DNA of 10,465 nucleotides, from contig MU646309.1 in assembly GCA_026770585.1 (NCBI GenBank), forward strand, positions 1,582,535 to 1,592,999, given 5' to 3'. The translations under genes and the position numbers were made by a program. The notes below the pieces were generated by a model. It was not told where the DNA came from. It saw nothing but the letters and a program-made list of their open reading frames with translations, and did no database searches. This DNA comes from Baffinella frigidus. Lineage: Eukaryota > Cryptophyceae > Cryptomonadales > Baffinellaceae. This document shows positions 1 through 5,822 of this stretch, one piece after another (position 1 is the first letter of the stretch; every line of letters starts with the position of its first letter).

Positions 1-95
1 AAGGCACGTTAGTTAAGGCATGTTAAGGCACGTTAGTTAAGGCATGTTAAGGCACGTTAGTTAAGGCATGTTAAGGCACGTTAGTTAAGGCATGT
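1..95. repeat. 24-bp minisatellite, about four copies, cut by contig edge
   Basis: Three perfect 24-nt units (1-24, 25-48, 49-72) and a fourth ending at 95. Each unit consists of two related halves, AAGGCACGTTAGTT and AAGGCATGTT, so the unit itself arose by duplication of a roughly 10-nt word. The array starts at base 1, so its true length is unknown and the contig probably broke here because the repeat could not be assembled. Confidence 0.95.
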
Positions 96-102
96 GGCTC
101 TC

Positions 103-200
103 CCATGGCAGAGCCCTGGGGCATCCCGTAGTCCAAAATCCTAGGAATTTTTGGTCATAGGAGCCCTACGGCCTACGGTAGGCAATACCGTAGGTCTAAC
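103..200. repeat. dispersed repeat with CCTACGGTAGG near-palindromes
   Basis: Holds CCTACGGTAGG at about 172-182 and ACCGTAGG just after it. The word GCAGAGCCCTGGGGCATCC at about 106 recurs near 320. The same CTACGG/CCGTAGG vocabulary returns near 510, 2390, 3590, 7965, 8218, 8300, 8595 and 9410, so this is one member of a family scattered over the window. No coding signal was seen. Confidence 0.6.
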
Positions 201-247
201 TGATTACTGATTACTGAACTACCCTATTTTGAGTCCGTTAGCCTATG

Positions 248-345
248 AACTTGGGAATAGTCTGTCAATCCGACTGAGAAAATCTGGGAAAGCATTCCCG
301 CGGAACGCGCATGTTGAGGCAGAGCCCTGGGGCATCCTGAAGTCC
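248..345 (+). repeat. partial copy of the GTTGAC/GTCAACTT repeat family
   Basis: AACTTGGGAATAGTCTGTC followed about 50 nt later by GAGGCAGAGC and GGCATCCTG parallels 7892-7945 (CAACTTGAGAATGGTCGGTC, then GAGGCAGAGCTAGGCATCCT) and, more loosely, 9268-9300. It appears to be the 3' part of that family. Open frames across the region show no coding bias. Confidence 0.5.
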
Positions 346-428
346 AACGCCGCATGCAAACGACCCTGCATTCTGAGTTCGAGGAGACGTGATGAATCTG
401 CAGTGGAAACCAGCGAAGCGCGCCTCCT

Positions 429-480
429 GATAGATTCTATTTCGCAAAGCGTCCATCTCAAGGACCTCTGGTACAAAATC
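429..480 (-). repeat. copy of the GTACCA...GGACAGTT short repeat family
   Basis: On the minus strand the order is GTACCAGA, CTTGAGATGGAC, then a decayed GATAGAATCTAT-like end. The same order is seen at 3991-4035 (minus) and 2205-2247 (plus), as GTACCA, TCGTT-AGA-GGACAGTT and a GAGAT-AAT tail. Here it stands alone without a visible inverted partner, so it looks like a solo end of a foldback element. Confidence 0.55.
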
Positions 481-796
481 AGTGCGAATTGTATGACCTA
501 CGGGTCGCCCTACGGTAGGAGGTGGCTAGCAAATTCTCCTATATATGATAGATGGACGGCTTATTTGGACGTGACGGTGTTTTAAACCGCACAGTAAAAA
601 CCCCTACACGGGGGGTACGCTCAAAAGTCTCCACGCCCCACGAAAATTTGGGATAAAATCTATCCGGGACGGCGAGGAAATTGAAACGCACCGGGGGTTG
701 ACTCAAAAAATAGTGTGAAGTTGACTTTGGAGAGTACCTCGGTCGCAAAATTGTCGCGCACGATCCGGCGGCACGAATCCTGGAAAGAGAAGCCTT
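481..796. other. no gene seen; one CTACGG motif
   Basis: Holds a CCCTACGGTAGGAGG motif at 509-523 and otherwise low-complexity-free sequence without recognisable coding, RNA or repeat structure. Open frames on either strand have mixed codon use and no flanking splice signals. Confidence 0.5.
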
Positions 797-875
797 TTGA
801 GTCATGGCTTTGATTGGATTTGAGTTATGACTTTGATCGGGTTTGAGTCATGAGAGAGAACCCTTTTTGAGTCAT
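797..875. repeat. degenerate 23-bp tandem repeat carrying TTGAGTCAT
   Basis: TTGAGTCAT or its one-base variant TTGAGTTAT starts at 797, 820, 843 and 867, a spacing of 23, 23 and 24. The first three units also share a GGCTTTGAT / GACTTTGAT segment. TGAGTCA is the known core site of bZIP (AP-1/GCN4-type) factors; a role as a binding cluster is only conjecture. Confidence 0.75.
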
Positions 876-901
876 CAGCTGTACCACTTCAGCAAAACAA
901 C

Positions 902-913
902 TGTCTCTCTCTA

Positions 914-956
<43 letters not shown>

Positions 957-972
957 ATCTATATCTATATCT

Positions 973-1003
<31 letters not shown>

Positions 1004-1025
1004 TATATATATACATATATATATG
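902..1025. repeat. compound microsatellite (CT)n-(ATCT)n-(ATATCT)n-(AT)n
   Basis: A stepwise series: a CT stretch, then ATCT tetramers to about 957, ATATCT hexamers to about 990, then AT dinucleotides to 1025 with one interruption. The apparent open frame over it (Tyr-Ile-Ser rich) is a by-product of the repeat. Confidence 0.97.
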
Positions 1026-1254
1026 ACTAGAAACAATCAAATAATTAACTTTAGAATGTTCCCCGCAGTGTTAAGACATTTAGCATGAGGTACTGCACAG
1101 GGAAAGCTCGAAGACTCGTACAAGAGACGTGGTAGGAGCGCTAGGGACTGCAAAAGCCCAATCCCGTATGATGGTTACCCTCCACGTGTTTTCCTTTGGA
1201 GGTGTGTGTGATCAAGAGTTGATGGCTGAGATCCTCAGTGGAAGGGGGGGGGGC

Positions 1255-1346
1255 GTTTCTCAAGGCTCATGGACTATTGTATCACTCAACTCAAGGCTTA
1301 AGGGCCTATCTAGGATCTGTGTCGAGAGTAATGAAGAAGAAGAAGG
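1255..1346 (+). repeat. ~92-bp dispersed repeat, second copy at 5713-5806
   Basis: From GTTTCTCAAGG through GTATCACTCAACTCAAGGCT and GTCGAGAGTAAT to a GAAGAAGAAG tail, this matches 5713-5806 at roughly 80 percent by eye, in the same orientation. The other copy lies just downstream of the donor of the minus-strand exon at 5823-6026. The repeat may therefore be intron-derived or a mobile element that landed in that intron. Confidence 0.8.
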
Positions 1347-1355
1347 AAAGGGTGG

Positions 1356-1508
1356 GTGGGTGCCTGTTTGAGGGGGTGTTCAACACTGGGAGTTTACAGT
1401 ACAACGCAAGGCAGTCACCTCGGACAGTTGGCTTCGGCGTCCGCGTGACCGGTCACGCGGGCGCTCAAGAGCCTTTGCTGTGGGTGCCTGTTTGCGGGGG
1501 TGTTCAAC
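1356..1508. repeat. 29-nt direct repeat, period 124
   Basis: GTGGGTGCCTGTTTG-GGGGG and the following TGTTCAAC occur at 1356-1384 and 1480-1508 with a single mismatch. The 95 nt between them contain the palindrome at 1441-1460. Flanks after both copies are similar for only a few bases. Confidence 0.85.
1441..1460. repeat. perfect 20-bp palindrome
   Basis: CCGCGTGACC followed directly by its exact reverse complement, with no spacer. It sits between the two 29-nt direct repeats. It could be a dimeric protein site or a cruciform; the sequence alone cannot decide. Confidence 0.9.
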
Positions 1509-2100
1509 TTGGGATGTGGTCTCTGTGCATGTCCCCTAATCCACAGGCCCTAGTTTATACCTTAGTCTAGATCATGCCTCTTGAGCAGCGCGGGGTGGAG
1601 CGTGCCGAAAAGGCAAGGGTGCACTGATGTATGGCCTGTATAGTGTATACTGGTGCACTGGCGCCTGCACAGTATATACTAGTACACTAGAATATGCTTG
1701 AGTATAGATTATGATTCTCGAACAAAGAGAGGCAGGGTCGTACCGGAGAGGCAGGGGTGCACTGATGTACATGTACATGTATGGCCTATTAGTATGCAAT
1801 GGTGCACTGCTGTACAGCACATATGGTATATACTAGTATACTAGTATATCATATCTAGGCAGTATACTAGTATATACTATATACTATATACTCAAGTCTT
1901 TACACTATCTCTGGAGTAGCGCGGGGGCGCAGCGCACCGGGGAGGCAGGGGTGCACTGGTGTATGACCTATATAGTGTATACTAGTAAAGCCTGTATAGT
2001 ATATCTATACAGGCTATACTGGTATATACTCAAGTGTTGAGTGTATCTCTGGAGAGCGCGAGGCGAGTACCGGAGAGGCAGGAATTTAGTCCCAGCATCA

Positions 2101-2249
2101 AATATAATTAATCTCAGGAATGTCCTTCTAAACGAAGATTTGTACCAAGAACTTTTAGGGTTTTAAAATATTCGTACTTTTAGGGCTTTAAAATATCTGG
2201 ATGTGTACCAACAGTCGTTTAGAAGGACAGTTCCGAGATTAATTATATT
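2101..2249. mobile_element. 149-bp foldback (MITE-like) element
   Basis: Left arm 2103-2135 and right arm 2215-2247 are inverted copies with 30 of 33 positions matching; pairing extends two bases further outward. The inside holds a 25-nt tandem duplication (2151-2175, 2176-2200; ACTTTTAGGG plus a TTTAAAATAT stretch). It interrupts the array just after a CCGGAGAGGCAGG marker. The arm shares GTACCA...AGAAGGACAGTT with the families at 429-480 and 3991-4110. No target duplication is clear beyond the AT-rich ends. Confidence 0.8.
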
Positions 2250-2422
2250 ATGGGTCGCGATGAAATTACCGGAGAGGCGGGGAGAGGCAGGGACGCACCG
2301 GGGGGGCAAGGGTGCAGTCATGTATGGCCTATATAGTATATACTATACTGATAGGCTATTCCTTAAGTGGTCAGTAGGCTCATACTCCCTACCGTAGGGC
2401 CCTAGGACCTGCCTACTCTTGT

Positions 2423-2438
2423 CCGTCAAATTTGACGG
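2423..2438. repeat. perfect 16-bp palindrome
   Basis: CCGTCAAATTTGACGG is self-complementary. It falls between the CTACGG motif near 2386-2412 and the last marker of the tandem array. The word CGTCAA/TTGACG also recurs in the repeat family at 7828 and 9756. Confidence 0.85.
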
Positions 2439-2570
2439 CATGGCCACTTCAGGGATAGCCCTATGCTAGATTATGTCTCTACATTGAAAGGCAGGGCCGC
2501 ACCGGAGAGGCAGGGGTGCACTGCGCGATCACGCCGTACGCCCGCGAGTAGAACCTGCGGGTTTCGGGGT

Positions 2571-2914
2571 AAGGGTGTAGGGTGCAGGGTTCAGGGTGTA
2601 GGGTGTAGGGTGTAGGGTGTAGGGTGTAGGGTGTAGGGTGTGGGTTTTAGGGTTGAGGGTTGAGGGTGTAGGGTGTAGGGTTTAGGGTGTGGGGTGTAGG
2701 GTGTAGGGGGTAGGGTGTAGGGTGTAGGGTGTAAGGTGTAGGGAGTAGGGCGTAGTGTGTAGGGTGTAGGGTGTAGGGTGTAGGGTGTAGGGTGTAGGGT
2801 GTAGGGTGTAGGGTGTAGGGTGGAGGGTGGAGGGTGTAGGGTGTAGGGTGTAGGGTGTAGGGTGTAGGGTGTAGGGTGTAGGGTGTAGGGTGTAGGGTGT
2901 AGGGTGTAGGGTGG
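2571..2914. repeat. TGTAGGG heptamer array (variant telomere-like)
   Basis: About 49 heptamers, most exactly TGTAGGG, with scattered variants (TTTAGGG, TGCAGGG, TGGAGGG, TGTGGGG). The unit differs by one base from the TTTAGGG telomere repeat of plants, many algae and some alveolates. The regularly spaced GGG runs could form G-quadruplexes on this strand. The heptamer length causes long Tyr/Thr/Leu/His/Pro open frames on the minus strand; these are artefacts. Confidence 0.97.
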
Positions 2915-2983
2915 CATACCCGAGATCGCATGCGACAGTCCACTCCTTGGCGCCCGCCGCCTGCCCATCACGATGCCTGGCGT

Positions 2984-3083
2984 TATATACTATATACTAT
3001 ATACTATATACTATACACTATATACTATACACTTTATACTTGATACTGTATACTATATACTATATATACTATATACATACTAT
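2984..3083. repeat. TATACTA heptamer array, block 1
   Basis: Several near-perfect TATACTA units from 2984, decaying into TATACAC, TTTATACTTGATACTG and back to TATACTA. It begins about 70 nt after the end of the TGTAGGG array. Ile/Tyr-rich open frames across it are repeat artefacts. Confidence 0.93.
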
Positions 3084-3311
3084 CCCTTATGTGGCGGCGC
3101 CGCCTCAAGTCGTCACTTCGTCAAAAAGTCGACTTTGACATTTTTGGGCTCGGCCGCCCCTGAACGGATTTTTTTAGAAAAATAATCAGCTTGTCAGGCT
3201 CGCCAAGCTGAACAAATTGAATTATTGGAGCTTAACGGTCCGAGAAACCCCTGATTTTTTAGCCCCGGGAAACTGAAACGAAAAGCATCCAGAACTGTCT
3301 CGCCACAGAAG
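3084..3311. other. unique spacer between the two TATACTA blocks; nothing recognised
   Basis: This 228-nt stretch holds a CGGCGCCG palindrome near 3094 and homopolymer T and A stretches near 3170. No coding bias, RNA gene or repeat from elsewhere in the window was found in it. Confidence 0.5.
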
Positions 3312-3424
3312 GGATATACTATACTATTTACTATATACTATACACATTACACTTTATACTTTATACTTGATACTGCATACTATATACTATACACTATATA
3401 CATACTATATACTATATACTATAC
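3312..3424. repeat. TATACTA heptamer array, block 2
   Basis: Resembles block 1 in its order of variants: TATACTA units, then CACTTTATACTT and TTGATACTG(C/T)ATACTATA, then TATACTA again. The shared irregular segment indicates that the two blocks derive from one array split by the 228-nt spacer, or from a duplication, instead of arising independently. Confidence 0.93.
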
Positions 3425-3467
3425 GATGCCGCGCGGCACATCAGCCTAGGGCCCCACACCCGATAGA

Positions 3468-3509
3468 GGGGTGAGATCATCATCACCATCCTCATCATCA
3501 TCTCACCCC
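3468..3509. repeat. hairpin with CAT/ATC trinucleotide loop
   Basis: GGGGTGAGA at 3468-3476 pairs with TCTCACCCC at 3501-3509; the 24-nt loop is a (CAT)-type trinucleotide stretch. Confidence 0.7.
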
Positions 3510-3540
3510 ACACAGAGGGCTACGAAGGGGTTTTCGGGCA

Positions 3541-3668
3541 CTCAGTGCCCGAGTTTCCGTTACCTGGTCCGTAGGAACCCCCCTATGCCCCTACGGGTTG
3601 CCTACCGCAGGGTCCTAGGTCTGATCGCTTAGGGGTGATTCAAAATCCCTTCGATGTCCGCAGTGTGG
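3541..3668 (-). repeat. CTACGG family plus CACAGCGGACTT-type repeat, minus orientation
   Basis: CCGTTACCTGGTCCGTAGGA near 3557, GCCTACCGCAGG near 3600, and 3642-3668 (minus strand CCACACTGCGGAC...GGGATTTT). The same order is seen, reversed, around 8241-8310 and again around 8590-8697. This suggests one longer repeat comprising both motifs. Confidence 0.6.
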
Positions 3669-3754
3669 ATAGGAGAAATACGAAGGCGCAACCCTTCCCC
3701 CGTATAATCAGAGGACGGCGCGGGGCTCGCACACCTTGAGCAATCGGTATGCTA

Positions 3755-3808
3755 GTTGCTGTATCACCGAAAGTTGCCGTATTACCGAAAGTTGCTGTAT
3801 TACCACCA
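3755..3808. repeat. 18-bp tandem repeat, three units
   Basis: Units at 3755-3772, 3773-3790 and 3791-3808, near GTTGCTGTATTACCGAAA, with one or two changes per unit. The length is a multiple of three, but no convincing reading frame runs through the region. Confidence 0.88.
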
Positions 3809-3866
3809 GCCGTCACAGAAAGCTCAAATCACTGATGTCCTTCTGTTTTTTTTCTGGTACAAATTG

Positions 3867-3899
3867 GGCCAAGGACGTCGGATTCCGACGTCCTTGGCC
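3867..3899. repeat. perfect hairpin, 16-bp arms, single-T loop (copy 1)
   Basis: GGCCAAGGACGTCGGA, then T3883, then the exact reverse complement. The core AAGGACGTCGGA differs from the partner hairpin at 4972-5004 by T to C, with the matching A to G change in the other arm. The outer four bases GGCC are replaced there by GTAC, also matched. Confidence 0.95.
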
Positions 3900-3990
3900 T
3901 GAACCGATTTAGGTATTTGATCAACCTGTGCGGGCTGGTGGTACCAAATTTGCCGCATTCCCAGGAGCTCGCATACTCATCGGGCCCCTT

Positions 3991-4110
3991 CATAGATTCT
4001 ATCTCAGAAACTGTCCATCTCAACGATGTCTGGTACAAATTGAAGATTTTTAAAACTCTCAAGGTACATCATGGCTCCAAGCCCCACTGAAATCTGAGAT
4101 AGAATCTATG
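3991..4110. mobile_element. 120-bp foldback element with 17-bp perfect ends
   Basis: CATAGATTCTATCTCAG at 3991-4007 is exactly inverted at 4094-4110. Pairing extends outward with one mismatch (CCCTT versus CCCTC). Inside the left half is the GTACCA...GGACAGTT family word (minus strand). It resembles the elements at 429-480 and 2101-2249 in organisation and likely belongs to the same superfamily of short foldbacks. Confidence 0.8.
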
Positions 4111-4259
4111 GAGGGACGCGACGAATACGGTACCGGGGGACAACATCGCGCTCGAACTCGAACTTATCAACTTAAGTTGACACAGTTCCGTGTAAAGTCA
4201 CAACGGCCATCCTACACGCCTGGGTCCCCTGATTGAGGCGCCTTCGACTTGTCGAGCAC

Positions 4260-4432
4260 CGGGTTCGTGCCACAGGGTTTACTCTTTTTTTAGTCAACTC
4301 CCGGCTGCTCGCGAACAAGGACGCGCAAGGTCCCAGCGGAGAAGACACCTCCTCGGTTGCAGCGAGATGCTGACCTCCGCACAGACCTCCTCGTGCGCGA
4401 CAAGGTACACCTCCTCGGGCGTGCCGTCCCAC
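4260..4432 (-). pseudogene. decayed second copy of the coding piece at 4534-4632
   Basis: On the minus strand one frame reads DGTPEEVYLVAHEEV, close to DGKPEEMYLAATEEV in the piece at 4534-4632. Another frame reads LAATEEVSSPLGPCASLF. The repeated GAGGAGGT words show that the unit was tandemly duplicated and frame-shifted. The coding sequence on the two sides of the MITE at 4432-4528 is therefore related, either by duplication or by insertion of the MITE into a repeated coding unit. Protein family not recognised. Confidence 0.4.
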
Positions 4433-4528
4433 AAAATCACTACACAATTCGGTCATACTAGTAATATTAAAGCATTTGTGTAGTAATTTGCGTTGCCAGG
4501 TTCCAAAAGAAAAAAAGGTTGGCCCGGA
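4432..4528 (-). mobile_element. MITE family 1, degenerate copy
   Basis: On the minus strand it begins TCCGGGCCAACC (family end TCCGGGGAAACC) and continues with GTTGCCAGG-type arm sequence, then ACTACACAAATGCTTTAATA, a short loop and GTGTAGTGATTTTGTGG. Compared with 5382-5577 and 8314-8443, the far arm is shortened. Its TCCGGG end lies six bases from the 3' end of the exon-like piece at 4534-4632. Confidence 0.75.
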
Positions 4529-4533
4529 CTAAC

Positions 4534-4632
4534 CTCCTCGGTTGCAGCGAGGTACATCTCCTCGGGCTTCCCGTCGCGCTCAGCCACGCGGATGCGCTCG
4601 TGCTGCGCCTCCTGCTCAGGGTCAATCTCAGA
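4534..4632 (-). CDS. exon-like coding piece, 33 codons, unknown protein
   Basis: On the minus strand, after a TAG acceptor-like dinucleotide, a phase-0 frame of exactly 33 codons reads SEIDPEQEAQ, HERIRVAERD, GKPEEMYLAATEE and ends before GTTAGT, a donor-like sequence. Third positions are mostly G or C. The peptide is rich in Glu, Arg and Gln and looks like part of a charged helical region. The upstream pyrimidine tract is weak. MITE family 1 pieces lie immediately on both sides, 5 nt from the donor side. It could be an exon of the minus-strand gene starting at 6765 (same strand, same phase as the exon at 5823-6026), or a captured exon fragment. No family recognised. Confidence 0.45.
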
Positions 4633-4640
4633 CTATCCTT

Positions 4641-4706
4641 TTGAGAAAGGGTTTCTGCCGACGAAATTTACTACACAATGTGATCATACTAGTAACAGCA
4701 AAGCGT
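4641..4706 (+). mobile_element. MITE family 1, one-arm fragment
   Basis: GGGTTTCTGCCGACGAAATT, then TACTACACAATGTGATCATA and CTAGTAACAGCAAAGCG parallels the left arm and loop of the family (CGAAAATTACTACACA...ACTAGTAATATTAAAGC). The second arm is missing. It adjoins the acceptor side of the coding piece at 4534-4632. Confidence 0.65.
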
Positions 4707-4729
4707 TTGGAACAATCTCTGAGATGAGG

Positions 4730-4965
4730 TTGTAGGGTTTACCGAACCCGGACCCAAATTCCACACTGACCCAAAATCTACAATAACTCGGGCACGGCCG
4801 ACTCCTGCTCAGAGTTTAGCGTCGACTAAACCCGGCTTAGGGTGTACCAACCCCGGTCTAGGGTTTACCAAACGCGGTTTAGGGTTTGGGGTAAGGGTTT
4901 AGTGTTTCCTCCTGCTTGAGTTTCCCCCCCCCTTTTCTAAACGCAGTTCAGGGTTTGGGGTCAGG
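4730..4965. repeat. interstitial TTTAGGG-type degenerate repeats
   Basis: Repeated GGTTTAGGG, GGGTTTACC(A/G)AA and GGTTTGGGGT words, for example at 4862, 4877-4905 and 4951-4961, mixed with CCCGG(C/T)T segments. These are telomere-type heptamers in decay. A C-run lies at about 4924-4932. No gene. Confidence 0.65.
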
Positions 4966-4971
4966 ATACGA

Positions 4972-5004
4972 GTACAAGGACGCCGGATTCCGGCGTCCTT
5001 GTAC
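4972..5004. repeat. perfect hairpin, 16-bp arms, single-T loop (copy 2)
   Basis: GTACAAGGACGCCGGA, T4988, then its exact reverse complement. It is the partner of 3867-3899, lying just inside the right end of the inverted-repeat-bounded segment. All base differences between the two hairpins are matched by the complementary change in the opposite arm. Confidence 0.95.
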
Positions 5005-5045
5005 CAGAAAAATAGAAGGGCAGAAGTGATTTGGGCTTTCTGTGA

Positions 5046-5378
5046 GGGTAGGTGGAAAAGACGGATAAAGTTGATCCATCGGGTGCTGCATCCTCAACTT
5101 TCATCTAGGAACACACCAGAATCTGTCCTGGTTTATGCTATCTCAAGCCTTCTTTTAATGCCCAAAATTGCATTTCTACCTGTATCTTCGGTGTTGGAAG
5201 CCTTAAGAAGCGGGACAGATTATGTCTTGTTCCGAAATTAACTTGATGGAATCAAGAACGGGCCGCCTCCCAGCCCCAGAAAGCCCCCGACGTGGATACG
5301 AAGCTTCGTAGTGGCAGATTCTTGCCATCGAAATTGCAAATGAAAAACAATTCATCGTTCTGTTCGGAGCGCACAACT
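5046..5378. other. no supported gene between composite segment and MITE
   Basis: An 80-codon plus-strand open frame runs from about 4999 to 5241 (MYQKNRR... SSVLEALRSG). It begins inside the hairpin, has no G/C third-base bias and matches nothing I know. I treat it as chance. The rest of the stretch has no repeat or RNA signal that I can see. Confidence 0.45.
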
Positions 5379-5381
5379 TTA

Positions 5382-5577
5382 TCCGGGGAAACCTATTTTT
5401 CTTTCATTTGATGGCAACGAAAATTACTACACAGATGCTCTAATATTACTAATAAGAACACATTGTGTAGTAATTTTCGTTGCCATCAAATGAAAGAAAA
5501 ATAGGTTTCCCAATATTAAAGCATCTGTGTAGTAATTTTCGTTGCCATCAAATGAAAGAAAAATAGGTTTCCCCGGA
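5382..5577. mobile_element. MITE family 1, full copy with duplicated right arm
   Basis: Ends TCCGGGGAAACC / GGTTTCCCCGGA; arms 5379-5439 and 5520-5580 are perfectly inverted over 61 nt including the flanking TTA/TAA. TA on both sides could be a TA target duplication as in Tc1/mariner-type elements. The right arm is present twice: 5464-5511 and 5526-5573 are identical over 48 nt (period 62), separated by AATATTAAAGCATC loop sequence. Perfect arms suggest a recent insertion. There is no coding capacity. Confidence 0.92.
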
Positions 5578-5627
5578 TAAAACTGCAGCGATGGTGCTCT
5601 CAAAAACGCCCCGTTCATATCACAACT

Positions 5628-5652
5628 GTTTCTTATGAGCGAGGTACCCCTG
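5628..5652 (-). repeat. solo end of the foldback element seen at 9381-9480
   Basis: Twenty-five nucleotides, GTTTCTTATGAGCG followed by AGGTACCCCTG, are identical to 9456-9480, the right end of a complete foldback. No clear inverted partner exists nearby, so it is a solo end or remnant. Confidence 0.75.
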
Positions 5653-5712
5653 AACTCCTGTGCTATTTTAATTTAGGGAGGTGGGCCATCTGGCGCTGAA
5701 TACACCGGGCCA

Positions 5713-5806
5713 GTTTCTTAAGGCGCATGGACTTCTGTATCACTCAACTCAAGGCTGAGGGGCTTGATTTAGGACCTGTATCGAGAGTAATAAAGAAGAA
5801 AAAGAA
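5713..5806 (+). repeat. ~94-bp dispersed repeat, second copy of 1255-1346
   Basis: Starts GTTTCTTAAGGCGCATGG and ends in an AAGAAGAAAAAGAAG tract. On the minus strand that tract becomes pyrimidine-rich and follows the donor at 5822 by about 15 nt, so the repeat sits at the start of the predicted intron. Confidence 0.8.
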
Positions 5807-5822
5807 GAAGAAATGCACCTAC

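Larger units (their letters stand above)
1572..2525. repeat. decayed long-period tandem array, about six units
   Basis: A marker close to CCGGAGAGGCAGGGGTGCAC recurs near 1602, 1742, 1937, 2069, 2268 and 2501. Most copies are followed by GTATGGCCTATATAGTATA-like text and TATACTAGTATA palindromic stretches, and several are preceded by a CTCTGGAG / CTCTTGAG stretch. Unit length varies from about 130 to 200 nt because of internal TA-rich expansion and inserted elements (2101-2249; a CTACGG motif near 2386). A hairpin with 11-bp arms and a 5-nt loop lies at 1989-2015. No coding content is seen. Confidence 0.75.
3813..5045. mobile_element. inverted-repeat-bounded composite segment, ~1.23 kb
   Basis: Left end TCACAGAAAGCTCAAATCAC (from 3813) and the minus strand from 5045, TCACAGAAAGCCCAAATCAC, continue in parallel through CCTTCT(G/A)TTTTT and TTTCTGGTACAA, about 50 nt with few differences. 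Just inside each end is a perfect hairpin built on AAGGACG. The interior contains a 120-bp foldback element, two MITE pieces, minus-strand exon-like sequence (4534-4632 and a decayed copy near 4260-4432) and TTTAGGG-type repeats. No transposase is present, so if mobile it is non-autonomous. Target duplications were not identified. Alternatively, two solo elements landed in opposite orientation. Confidence 0.5.

Noticed and set aside
229-585. 118-codon plus-strand frame
   Set aside because: Crosses two dispersed repeats (248-345 and 429-480) and a CTACGG motif; composition is not protein-like.
843-1088. Plus-strand frame with [10 protein letters not shown] repeats
   Set aside because: Translation of the compound ATCT/AT microsatellite.
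2591-2971. Minus-strand 126-codon frame of repeated TPYTLHP
   Set aside because: Direct translation of the TGTAGGG heptamer array; a 7-nt unit leaves all frames open. No splice or start support.
3867-3899. Rho-independent terminator
   Set aside because: The stem is perfect but has a one-base loop and no U-tract after it, and its twin at 4972-5004 marks a repeat end, not a gene end.
4999-5241. 80-codon plus-strand frame MYQKNRRAEV...
   Set aside because: Starts inside the hairpin/inverted repeat, lacks the G/C third-base bias of the other exons and resembles no protein I know.
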